A stretch of 64,000 bases of DNA. Origin: Nitzschia sp. pyKryTriq1. Taxonomy: Eukaryota; Bacillariophyta; Bacillariophyceae; Bacillariales; Bacillariaceae. The position numbers and the translations under genes were made by a program. The stretch is taken from contig OY101115.1 of assembly GCA_956465555.1 (NCBI GenBank), positions 4,130,120-4,194,119 of the forward strand. Reading direction: 5' to 3'. Within the stretch, counting starts at the first letter, position 1. Every line of letters starts with the position of its first letter. Positions 40,721 to 49,854 of the stretch are shown piece by piece. The notes beneath the pieces are model-generated. The model was not told where the DNA came from. It searched no databases and worked only from the letters and a program-made list of their open reading frames with translations.

Positions 40721-41511
40721 CAAACTTGTTACAAACTCTCGTGTCTCTTTAGCGTAATGTTCGCTTACTAAAATTATGAGCACTTCTACTCTACTATTTT
40801 CTTCTCATGTACTTTCGGTCAAACGTGTGTCGTTCTTCATATCGTTTCTCCGATGTTCTCCGGGGGTCTTCGATTCTCTCCGAATCCTTCAGAATTATAC
40901 AGAATCATTCGCCGCGTGTCTCGATATTCGATTCCTTCGAATCATCATGAGCAACACTCTCCAACACCCTTCCTGTTGCGACTTGATCCTCATCCAAATC
41001 GCGAATTTCGGTTTTGCCGATATTTTCAATATCACGTCGGTCGGCAAGGAACTTGACCTTGTGTTTATCATGTAGGTCTCCACTCAAGTTCTTCGTAAAA
41101 CCATCACTGTCATTTTCTTCACTTTTGACAAATTTAATCGTCACCAATCCTTCTTCGTCGATCAACGCATTGACGTATCTGTACCTGACGTCCACATGCT
41201 TGGTTCGAGCGGATAGCGAAACGTTGCTTCAAACGAGGTTCGTCTTAACCTTTCGCTTCGAAGCGTGTTACAAACTCTCGTGTCTCTTTAGCGTAATGTT
41301 CGCTTACTAAAATTATGAGCACTTCTACTCTACTATTTTCTTCTCATGTACTTTCGGTCAAACGTGTGTCGTTCTTCATATCGTTTCTCCGATGTTCTCC
41401 GGGGGTCTTCGATTCTCTCCGAATCCTTCAGAATTATACAGAATCATTCGCCGCGTGTCTCGATATTCGATTCCTTCGAATCATCATGAGCAACACTCTC
41501 CAACACAAACT
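40721..41511 (-). mobile_element. Miniature Ty1/copia-type LTR element with target-site duplication
   Basis: Two 240-bp LTRs, 40727-40966 and 41266-41505, each starting TG and ending CA, read identically base for base. They are flanked by CAAACT on both sides (40721-40726 and 41506-41511), a 5-6 bp target duplication. The 299-bp interior carries on the minus strand the tail of a copia RNase H region (DVRYRYVNALIDEEGLVTIK, VKSEENDSDGFTKN). The element is therefore oriented to the minus strand. It is broken and non-autonomous, having lost nearly all coding content, yet LTR identity and a clean target duplication point to a recent insertion, mobilised by a full-length relative. Confidence 0.88.
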
Positions 41512-42103
41512 ATAGTCTTCTAACTCACTAACAATGGAATCACTCTACGATGTTTTGTTGGCACGCCACATTCGTCGATTGCACGCTCTCTACTAGTAGA
41601 CTCTAGTAGTAGAGAGAGTACCATACGACGAGACCCATTCCTTGTACAGACTGGATCGCTCATCGCCAGATCGCCATCCCTATTATTACCGATAGTGCTA
41701 CGATTGATTCAGTCGTGCTTGGGTCCTGAATCACTTGAGTCACGAGGCTTTCCCGCATGATCTCCGAGATTTTCAGGTACAAGTTCCACATACACTTTTT
41801 CTGGTACAGATTGAACGTAGTTGCGCGCCTGCCGTGTAGGTCGTCGGCTCTCTTTTGACTGTTGAGTGAGTCCTGTTGTCGCCGAAACGACTGTCGGCTC
41901 TCCGATCGAGAAAGGACCATCACATTTTCACGCATCAAACACCAAACACCAAACCCGACAAATCAATCATCATAAAACAAAAATCACACCCGCCCGTCGA
42001 AGCTTTCCATTCATTCTTTGCGCTTTCCAGTACGAGTAGAGCTTCATCTTGTTTCCCAATCAATCTTTTCATATTGATTCCATCGTATCAAGTCATCACC
42101 ATC
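41512..42103. promoter_or_regulatory. Upstream region of the importin-alpha paralogue
   Basis: About 590 bp with no supported gene. An inverted repeat of CTCTACTAG/CTAGTAGTAGAGAG type lies at 41586-41618. The region just upstream of the start (41930-42100) is A/C-rich, like a 5' UTR. Confidence 0.35.
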
Positions 42104-44027
42104 ATGACTACACCCGGTGAGTCCACGGCGGCTACGAAGGTCGTCGTCATTTGTTCTGCATGTCAATCTGACATGCGTCGTTTCGCTCCCAAAGACCGAA
42201 AGAAGGCTTTCAAGCCACAAGTAGACCAATCACAGGCACGCCGCAAGCGAATGGAGGAGGCCTCTAACGTCCAGAAGGTAAAGAGGGAAGATTCGATGAA
42301 ACGGCGCAGAGTGGGGGAGAATCATCATGAAGCCATGCTGACGGACCCCACGGCAGAAACCCAAGAATCCATGACGATTGAACAAGTACCCCAAGTCCTC
42401 GCTGATCCGAGTTCTGATCAGAAAGATATTATACTTGCAATAGAAGAGTTTCGAGTGGTATTTGACTCTCATAAGATGCCGATTCCTGGAACGATCCCAC
42501 TCTTGTTGAGACAGTTGCAGGTGCACGGAAACTCTGTGATCGTCCTTGCAAGCGTTCTGTTCACGTTAGAATATATTGTGACTGATCACAAGATAGCCAA
42601 CGATTTGTATCGTCACCACGCAATTCAAATCGTTGCTCCACTTCTTGGTCACAACAATGACAACATCAAAAACAAAGCGTCGTTGTTCCTGGAAAAAATG
42701 GCTTCCGACAACATGTTGTACAAAGACACCATCCTCGCGCAGAACCGTCTACTCGAATATTTGTAAGTATCCCAATCACTTGATGACTTTCTTTCTTTCT
42801 TTTCTTGCGCTCGCTTCTTATGTTTCATTTCGTCGAATTCGATCATCACAGGATTCAAAACATGAAATGCCCACAGTCTTTGGGAGCAACCCTTCCACTC
42901 GTTGCAACTCTTTGCGATGGTACATCTCTAGGTGTCACGCGCCCACTTGTGCCGCATTTGAGATTCGATTTGATCCCAAGTGATGCGAAGCAAGTAGTTC
43001 GTGCATTTTCTTATCTTTCTACCGGACCCAGCGGTGCCCATCGAATCGACGAACGGATCGAACGGATTCAAGCTGTGATCGAGAGCGATGTCACAAATGC
43101 TCTTGTTCATTTTCTCCAAAGCGCCGACATGCAAATGGTGGAGTATTCTCTTGCATGCCTTCAAAACTTTCTCAAAGGTAACGATATTCAGACTCAAGTT
43201 GTTGTTGATGCTCCTGGCGCCTTATCAGCCGTCGGTCAGATCATTGATGCAAAGAAGGTGAGTTCTTTGGATTCCTCCACTTGACCAGTTGATCGAGTTT
43301 GATTTTTCTAAAGCTTGACGAATGTTGAATGTTGTACGAACAGGGAAGAGTTTCAGAGAAGGCTTGCCAGCTAATCAGAGATTTGTCTCGGCGAGCTCAG
43401 GAGCGTCAAATCACTGTATTGCTGACGAGCCAAACTACGGAAACCAGACCCCTCCTTCAATCGTTGGTCGAGGCAGCCGATCCCGATGAGCCAAAATCCT
43501 CCCGAAACCTTGCGTTGTTCGTGTTGACCGACCTTTGTCTCCGTGGCACGGAAGCACAAGTGCTAGAGGTTTTCAGACGGGATGGGTTGAAAGCATTGAC
43601 CCGGGCTCTTGGTCCATCCATGCGCGTTTTGCTGCTACCAAGTGTCCTCGATGCCATCGACCGCATCTGGAAAGTGAGCGCGGGAAACAATGAGGGGTCA
43701 GAATGCATTCGCATATTCGAAGAGAACGACGGCATAGAAAAGTTGGAGGGGCTATTGAACTATCGTTTCTCAAAGATCCAAGGTAAAGCTTGGGATTTGA
43801 TGGACCGCTACGAGAAAGACTTGGAATCGTTGGACCAAGGTTGCTCGTACGAAGAAGACACCCTGGACGAAAATCTGGCTCCTGCCCTGGACGATGGTGG
43901 TTGTTTCACCCTGTCTAGCCCGGTGGTGGTGAAGAGACTCGACTATGGGCCTCTCGACAACCACGGCCGTTCCGAGAAAGAGAATACTCCTCGCACCTTT
44001 GGAAACCCAAATAATCGAGGCATGTAG
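42104..44027 (+). CDS. Highly diverged importin-alpha paralogue, four exons
   Basis: Exons 42104-42116 (13 nt), 42195-42762, 42852-43257 and 43344-44027; 556 aa, the same length as the neighbouring importin alpha. After the tiny first exon (MTTP plus one base) comes an IBB-like stretch, DRKKAFKPQVDQSQARRKR, REDSMKRRRVG, aligning with the paralogue's RRAAFKK...RKRRMG. ARM-like helices follow (VIVLASVLFTLEYIVTDH, KQVVRAFSYLSTGPSG, VEYSLACLQNFLKGNDIQTQ), but the Trp/Asn ladder that binds NLS peptides is largely absent. The C-terminus keeps DENLAPALDDGG. Intron 1 phase and the intron after a Lys-Lys match the paralogue; one intron is extra. Possibly a specialised or neofunctionalised adaptor, or a decaying copy. 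Reading on from 42104 without the first splice also stays open. Confidence 0.8.
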
Positions 44028-44222
44028 ACTTGACGGAGAATGAATGAATGAATGGTCAGTCCATTGGCAGATGTGATCAAATGATGCTCTACCTGTACCG
44101 GTACGGTAGAAGTAGAAGACAACGTTTGACTTGCGAAGCACTCATATGAAAAAAGAAATACTTATTTTAGAAATTCAAGTATTATGTGTCATGACTCACC
44201 AGCCCGGATTATAGAGTATTAT

Positions 44223-45317
44223 TTAGTTAGTCTTTTCGATCCTCTTGGATTGCTTCAATATATTGGACAAGGACGAAAGATTCTCGACGGTCGTCTCCAC
44301 TACCTGTCGTTCTTGACGGTAAGCTTCTTCCATTGTCAATACTCGTTTCTTTTGCAAAGCCGAAAGTTCGTCATGATCTTCCCCCGCATCTTCAGCTTCA
44401 CTTGTAGAAGTTGGATTTTGCTTCCTTTTGCCTAGCTCGGATTGCAGACGCTTTCCTTCTCGCGTGAGTTCTTGCAGTCCCTGTCCACCCATGACAGCGG
44501 CCGTCACCGTGGCACTGGTTGTACTTGTACTACTACTAGTATTAGCTTCCAGAGACTGAACGGCGCCTTGTGTAAGGGATTGGGTGGCCGCAAGCAAAGC
44601 ACCTTGTTCCAAGAGAGCATTACGGCGGTCCTTGGCGGTTTTCAGTTGCGTCGCAAGTTGCGAAAGCTCTTCTTGGAGTTTGGCCATCTCCTCCTTGGAA
44701 GGAATCTCTTCCTTGTTTGGGTAGACAGCGACGACGACCGCAGGAGTAGTAGTAGTAGAAGAAGACGACGAGGCTGCAGCTGACGATTCTCCTTCTTCGA
44801 GCGCTGTGTCTGTTTCTTTTGCTGATGTATCGGACATCAAAACGCGCTGAACGATCATTTGGCGACGTCGCGGAGCCGAATGACGCAAGGTAAAGATGTT
44901 TCGCTGAGCGTAAATTTCCACCACATCGATATTCTTCATGTACGGCTTTTGAATCATTTGCACTAATAACGCCTTCTTGTTGGTGGATTTTTTGCCGCCG
45001 GTACTTGTAGTAGTACTGGTATTCCTAGCAGCATCATTATCATCATCTTGCAGCAACGGCAATGACGCGACACCCGACTGGATGCCGCGTTCCAAAGACT
45101 CTGCCAAGGCGTCTGCAAATTCCTCACTGATGGTATTTTTCCCAAAGACCACCGCCTCTTGTTCTTCGAGGGAAAGCATAGTATCAGCAGTAGTACTTGT
45201 AGTAGTAGTTTTCGAGGATGGTGTTGCCGGAGAAGTTGATGCAGTCTCCTGTTCGCCGGATGCAACGGTACGTGTACCGGTTCCGGTAAGCGGCGACATC
45301 ATGTTGATGGTTGCCAT
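44223..45317 (-). CDS. Mis12-like kinetochore protein candidate
   Basis: Single exon, 364 aa from the ATG at 45317; the frame continues upstream through Tyr/Asn-rich sequence without support. Two regions recall the Mis12/Mtw1 head: NTISEEFADALAESLERGIQ, and later MIQKPYMKNIDVVEIYAQRN followed by IFTL, which parallels the family pattern D-x-x-E-hydrophobic-Y-x-x-R-N-I. A predicted coiled coil follows (KEEMAKLQEELSQLATQLKT, LQELTREGKRLQSEL), and a last helix before the stop (VETTVENLSSLSNILKQSKR). Linkers are Ser/Thr homopolymers. Mis12 links centromeric chromatin to the Ndc80 complex. The match is short and unaligned, so an unrelated coiled-coil protein is possible. Confidence 0.5.
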   Translation of the reverse strand: MATINMMSPLTGTGTRTVASGEQETASTSPATPSSKTTTTSTTADTMLSLEEQEAVVFGKNTISEEFADALAESLERGIQSGVASLPLLQDDDNDAARNTSTTTSTGGKKSTNKKALLVQMIQKPYMKNIDVVEIYAQRNIFTLRHSAPRRRQMIVQRVLMSDTSAKETDTALEEGESSAAASSSSSTTTTPAVVVAVYPNKEEIPSKEEMAKLQEELSQLATQLKTAKDRRNALLEQGALLAATQSLTQGAVQSLEANTSSSTSTTSATVTAAVMGGQGLQELTREGKRLQSELGKRKQNPTSTSEAEDAGEDHDELSALQKKRVLTMEEAYRQERQVVETTVENLSSLSNILKQSKRIEKTN

Positions 45318-45845
45318 TTTGTAGTAGTTGTAGTTGTAGTTGTAGTGGCGAGGAGCAAAGTACTGGTACCGTACCTGGTACAGTACTGTATTGTGATGTG
45401 ATGGTGATGTCCTCTTCGTCATTGTCTCCTGCAACCACAGGAAGGAGCAAGACAAACGCAACAAGAGCAAGAGCCAGCAAGCACTGGGCCTCTACTACCG
45501 GTACAAGTGTACCAATAGTACGGTTTTACTGTTCCAGGTACAGTACTGGTACTGTACAATACTACAGTACAAGAGGTACCATGTACCGATACAGTACAAG
45601 AGTACCGGTAGTCTACCGGTACTCGTACTGCACTGTACTGTACGAGTAGCTGCCGTCCCCACGTGTTGAGTGTTGACAACATAGTTTTTTTTGTAAAAAT
45701 TAAATGGCGCGACTGGTATGTATGCACACACCAAACGGGGCGGGCTAGACACGCCCCCCCCGGGAGGACTGATACCGGTACGTATATACATATCTTCCGC
45801 CCGCCCGCGGAAAATGTCCAGAATTAGTCCTCTTCAGCGGCTCCC
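45318..45845. promoter_or_regulatory. Dense GTAC island upstream of the Mis12-like gene
   Basis: No gene supported. From about 45355 to 45650 almost continuous GTAC words (GTACTGGTACCGTACCTGG, GGTACAGTACTGGTACTG, ACTACCGGTACAAGTG). It has a cytosine-rich run, CCCCCCCCGGG, near 45753. A 500-bp open frame on the minus strand here is GTAC repeat translated, not a gene. Confidence 0.45.
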
Positions 45846-46176
45846 TGGACGTTTGCGACGTTGCTGGACGTTACTGGACGTTACTGGACGTTATCTGGAC
45901 GTTTGAGACGTCTGGACGTCTTGCACATCTTGTGACGGACATCGTGGACGTTTGGTGGACGTTTGGTGGACGTTTGGTGGACGTTTGGTGGACGTTTGGT
46001 GGACGTTTGGTGGACGTTTGGTGGACGTTATTGGACGTTATTGGAAGTACTTGGACATTATTGGACATTATTGGACGTTATCGGACGTAGTTGGACGTAG
46101 TTGGATGTAGTTGGACGATGTTGGACGTTGTTGAATGTTGTTGAACTTTGTTGAACGTTGTTGGATGTTGTTGGAC
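45846..46176. repeat. GGACGTT minisatellite with an 11-bp core
   Basis: A decaying array of TGGACGTT-type units of about 9-12 bp. In the centre, 45943-46019, seven perfect 11-bp copies of GTGGACGTTTG occur in a row, then units drift to TTGGACGTTATT, TTGGACGTAG and TTGAACGTTG. Non-coding; minus-strand open frames through it are a by-product of the 11-bp period. Confidence 0.9.
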
Positions 46177-46907
46177 GAGATTGTGGTCGAATGGCTCCTC
46201 TCGTCCTTCCTTCTTCCAAAACCTCCCGATACCCGAGTAGCGGTAAGGTTAGATAGATAGGAGAGGTACGATTGTTGCTATTGGTGGCTAGAGTATAGGT
46301 CCTCATGCCCACGCAGGCCACCGAGGAAAGTTGGCAGACTTGCCTCCTGGCAGATTCTTCGTAGGTTTGGCAACTTCGCCGCTCCTTCGCCGAATCCATC
46401 AAGAAGCTCGCCTGACACAATATCCCCCTCGCCTCATCATTCTACTGCTTCGTGCCTCCTCCAATTCGACGATAAGCAACCAAGTCTCCGAGAAAACAAG
46501 ACACACCCTCGCCAGAGGGCATTTGGTGGCGTTCGAATAGTTCACTCCGAGTTCTTCATGGACCGAGCGGCGACGACAATGATTGCACCGACTTGCTGCC
46601 ACTTTCTTCTTGTCCTTCTTCGTATCGGTGGGGGTTGCTTTACCACTTCCGCCTCCGTTGGATGTAGCTCCTTCTCTGTCCATAGCATTAAAGAAGTGCT
46701 CAGAGTCCTTGTATGCCGTGGTTCTTAGGTCAGCCATCTGAGTCCACAAGGATTTCGCCATGGTCTCGTTGTTACTTGCACTTGGGCGTCTGACAGGGCG
46801 TCTGACAGCCGTTTCCCCGGAGAGGAGATTCTCTCCGAGATTGTGGTCGAATGGCTCCTCTCGTCCTTCCTTCTTCCAAAACCTCCCGATACCCTTGTAG
46901 CGGTAAG
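46177..46907. repeat. Pair of about 70-bp direct repeats bounding a 590-bp segment
   Basis: Copies at about 46177-46247 and 46839-46907 begin GAGATTGTGGTCGAATGG, continue through CTTCTTCCAAAACCTCCC and end TAGCGGTAAG, differing at two or three positions. The segment between holds a minus-strand open frame (46399-46761, 120 codons) with a Cys-rich stretch (SRCNHCRRRSVHEELGV, later KCPLARVC), which could be a zinc-knuckle-like remnant but has no clear family. The first copy abuts the end of the minisatellite. This may be a remnant mobile element with short terminal direct repeats, or a segmental duplication. Confidence 0.5.
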
Positions 46908-47280
46908 CTTTTCACGTAGTAAATAATAATAATAATATCATCATTTACGCGTGCTTTTCACGTAATAATAACAGCTATCAGATACGCACAAGTCGTATTA
47001 CAAGTCCGTCTAGTCAAATTGCTTTATCCGGACATGATGTCCGAATAATCTCCAGGATAATAAAGATCTTGTAAAGCTTTTAAGGTTTTGGCCAAGGATC
47101 ATGGAATAACTTTCCAACAAAGCAAGGCTCAGCTACTTACGGAAAGCTGCAAATTGTATCTAGAGAGAGTCATAGTGCCACAGACGCGGAAAGTTGGCCA
47201 GATCCATGAATCGCCCTCCACATCATTACTACAACATTCATGAAATAAATTTACCTCTTTCTCTATTTGGATAACATGAT
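46908..47280. other. Gene-free AT-rich spacer
   Basis: Has an AATAAT run near 46922-46935 and a repeated CTTTTCACGTA(G)TAA word at about 46909 and 46953. It is the 3' flank of the sulfotransferase gene. No gene seen. Confidence 0.4.
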
Positions 47281-48811
47281 CTAAAATGACTCTGCAAAAA
47301 ATATCTTCCATTCTTCTCTCTTTGCTATCTCTACGGGATCGTAACCACAAAACTTCATTTCTTTGAGTGCTTTTTTCCACCCAACATCAAAATTCATCCT
47401 TTGTTGCATCTTGTTTTCAGTATCACTGGCAAGAACTGCCTCCTCAAAGTTTAGGGAGACGTCATACAGACGCTGAAGAGTATTTTTGTTAGGACACCTC
47501 ATTGGAAGACTACTGAGTCTGGTTTCATTGCTTGTAGCAAATGTTATAATTTTTTGTGTCACTTCCTCCCTTTTCCAGACTTTTGGGATAAGCCCAGATT
47601 TGTGAACATGAACAGCTAATAAATCCATATCAAGACCAAGTGAGCTGAAACTTGGATTATAATTCTCTTCCGGTAAATTCTCCTGAAGTAAGAAGGAACA
47701 TGTATGAGAAGCACCAATAATGCCATTGCATACGAAGTTTGTTGTTAGACCAGCTTTGACAGGTTCTGTGCCGTCGGGTGGATAAACCATTGTGTCATGA
47801 TAATTCACTACAGAGATGCTGTCCGAGCATGACTTCCAAGAATTGTAACCAACAAGACGGAAATCTTTTTTGTTTCCATCATCCAAATGTTCGTGGAGCC
47901 ATTCATAAAGCGGTATGATATGGTTGCCTCCATCTTCTGGCCAAACTGTGTGCCCAATCTTTATTGGAAGACCATTTTTGCGATGGTACTTGAATATCTG
48001 ATTCCAACCACTTGGTAAAGTATCATAAAGTCTTCTGTACGTGAAGACAATGTGAAGTTTCCAATACTTCTCACCATTTGTCGTCTTGCCCAGTAGAGAT
48101 TTTCTTACAGATGAACATCCTTTGTCACCACGAGGGTAATAATTAATCAGGTACTCAGAGGAGCCAAAGATGCTGCTGTTCGTCCGCTTGGTTTTCAATT
48201 TGTCCACAACTTCATGAAACTTGTCAGAGAAAGTATAACTGCCATCAGTTTTGTTAATTGATGTCAAACGGGTATCATGAATAATACTGTGATCAATGAC
48301 ATCATAATTATCGAACGCAAGTTGGTTTCTCAGTTTATCACTGTTGATTTGACGTTGTATTGTGGTGGTGCCTGTCTCTATGCAAAAGCATCATAGGAGG
48401 AGGAAAGACACAGAAAAAGGTCAGGAATGGAGCACTGGCACGGATCATCAGCCAATAGTTTACATGTGCAGTAGGAGATAGGAATAGGAGATATATCGCC
48501 TCACTCCCAATATCAAGTGTTCGAGTACTTGACTCCTTGTACTCGTACTTACTATGGGGGCCAATGTGAAGGACAAAGTTCCTTTTATTTGATGCTGGTG
48601 GAATTTTTGTCATATGTTCCACCTTACTTGATGCAATGGAATGCAAGGGTAAGCAGTAGACCAGCATTCCCAGCCCTGTGATTAGCAACACAAATAGTAG
48701 AGATTTAGTGTGGCTTGGCGTGGCGTCGGACATGGTAGTGTTGGTGTTGCTGACATCACGGTATTGGCCGCCTAACTGCCCCCTCGTAGTAGTTGTATCA
48801 CGCTTTTGCAT
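47281..48811 (-). CDS. Type II membrane sulfotransferase-like protein, two exons
   Basis: Exon 1 48811-48553, intron 48552-48378 (175 nt), exon 2 48377-47281; 451 aa. A single anchor lies at about residues 37-55 (SLLFVLLITGLGMLVYCLPL), then NFVLHIGPHKTGTTTIQRQI, the 5'-phosphosulfate loop (KTGTT) of PAPS-dependent sulfotransferases. The intron falls inside the Lys codon of that motif, so neither exon alone shows it. Downstream, LHIVFTYRRLYDTLPSGWNQ resembles the 3'-phosphosulfate region (Arg-Arg, Ser). The rest (VVNYHDTMVYPP, NFVCNGIIGASHTC, GYDPVEIAKREEW) is typical of divergent stramenopile sulfotransferases. It likely sulfates glycans or small molecules in the Golgi; the acceptor is not predictable. 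Confidence 0.85.
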
Positions 48812-49854
48812 GCTGGTAGTGTGTTGTTTTAGATTGGTAAGGACGAATACGTGTCCCGTGAATCCGTTTGTACGATGATAAAGCTATCGGTGTAACAAAA
48901 GGATTTAACACAATAATTATTCAACGATGTGGTGCCGACGATTCTTGTGTGGTTGTTGTCGTTTTGTGGTGTTGTGTTGGTGTATCATGACCGACGATCA
49001 ATGGCCGAAAATCCACGCGCACTATTACGTGAAGCCAAACATCAGACGTGATATTCTGAATAATGTCTATTACTATCGCTATCGCGTGATATTTGATGAA
49101 ATAATGTCGATTACTAGTAGCGCTATCGCGTGATATCTTATAATATGAAATAATGTCTATTACTATCGCTATCGCGTAATAGAATATGAAACAATGTCTA
49201 TTACTAGCGCTATCGCATGATAGAATATGAAATCATGTCTATTTCTACATAGAGCTATCGCTTGATATGATATGAAATTATGTCTATTTCGAGACAGCTA
49301 TCGCGTGATATAATGTCTGGCTCTCCGTAGGCTACATATCGCGTGAAATAATGGCATAAATATTATTTTTCCGTTCGTGCTATCGCGTGAAAGATTTCTT
49401 GGCGTGCTTCTGGTCGACTTCTGGTCTGTCCGTCTTTCGTTGGGGGTGCGAGAGGAGTCCGCCGTCGTCTACAAGTACCTGGTACGTACCTACAGTACTG
49501 GTACTGGTTGGCTCGCATGCTTGTACTCGAAAAGTAGCCGGGCCGCTCTCTCCCGGCGTCCACATCTCTCACATCTCACGTCATTTCGTACGAGTACGAT
49601 ACGTACAGTAGTAACGCTGCGGTAATAGATTATGCAGTACGGTACCGGTCCATACAAGTATTGTACGTACTTGTACAGCACAGAGACTACAGTATCATCA
49701 TCTCGTACACTGTACGAGTGTATCATTATTTCTCGTCAAGATCAATAAAGTGCTGGTGCTGCTGGTACTACCGGTACCGGTATTGTCGTCACCATCGTTT
49801 GACTAAAGCATCACCACCACCAGCAAGTCTTTAGCACTGAGTGCAAAAATCACA
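48812..49854. promoter_or_regulatory. Divergent spacer with GTAC island and tandem array
   Basis: 1.04 kb between sulfotransferase and SNARE starts, no supported gene. It contains the approximately 50-bp array (separate entry) and a GTAC block at about 49475-49785, with a perfect hairpin CTCGTACA C TGTACGAG at 49703-49719. Confidence 0.4.
49050..49395. repeat. Degenerate tandem array, unit about 50-60 bp
   Basis: At least six imperfect units each carry ATAATGTCTATTACT followed by a GCTATCGCGTGATA-type word, then ATATGAAA. Units lie roughly at 49058, 49104, 49151, 49192, 49232 and 49276, with a partial unit to 49390. Spacing and sequence drift, so the array is old. No coding capacity. Confidence 0.75.

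Noticed and set aside
40776-41515. Two identical 64-residue plus-strand frames
   Set aside because: They are the reverse-strand translation of the two LTR copies of the miniature copia element, not host genes.
46399-46761. 120-codon Cys-rich frame as a host gene
   Set aside because: Short and without a family match; kept only as content of the repeat-bounded segment.
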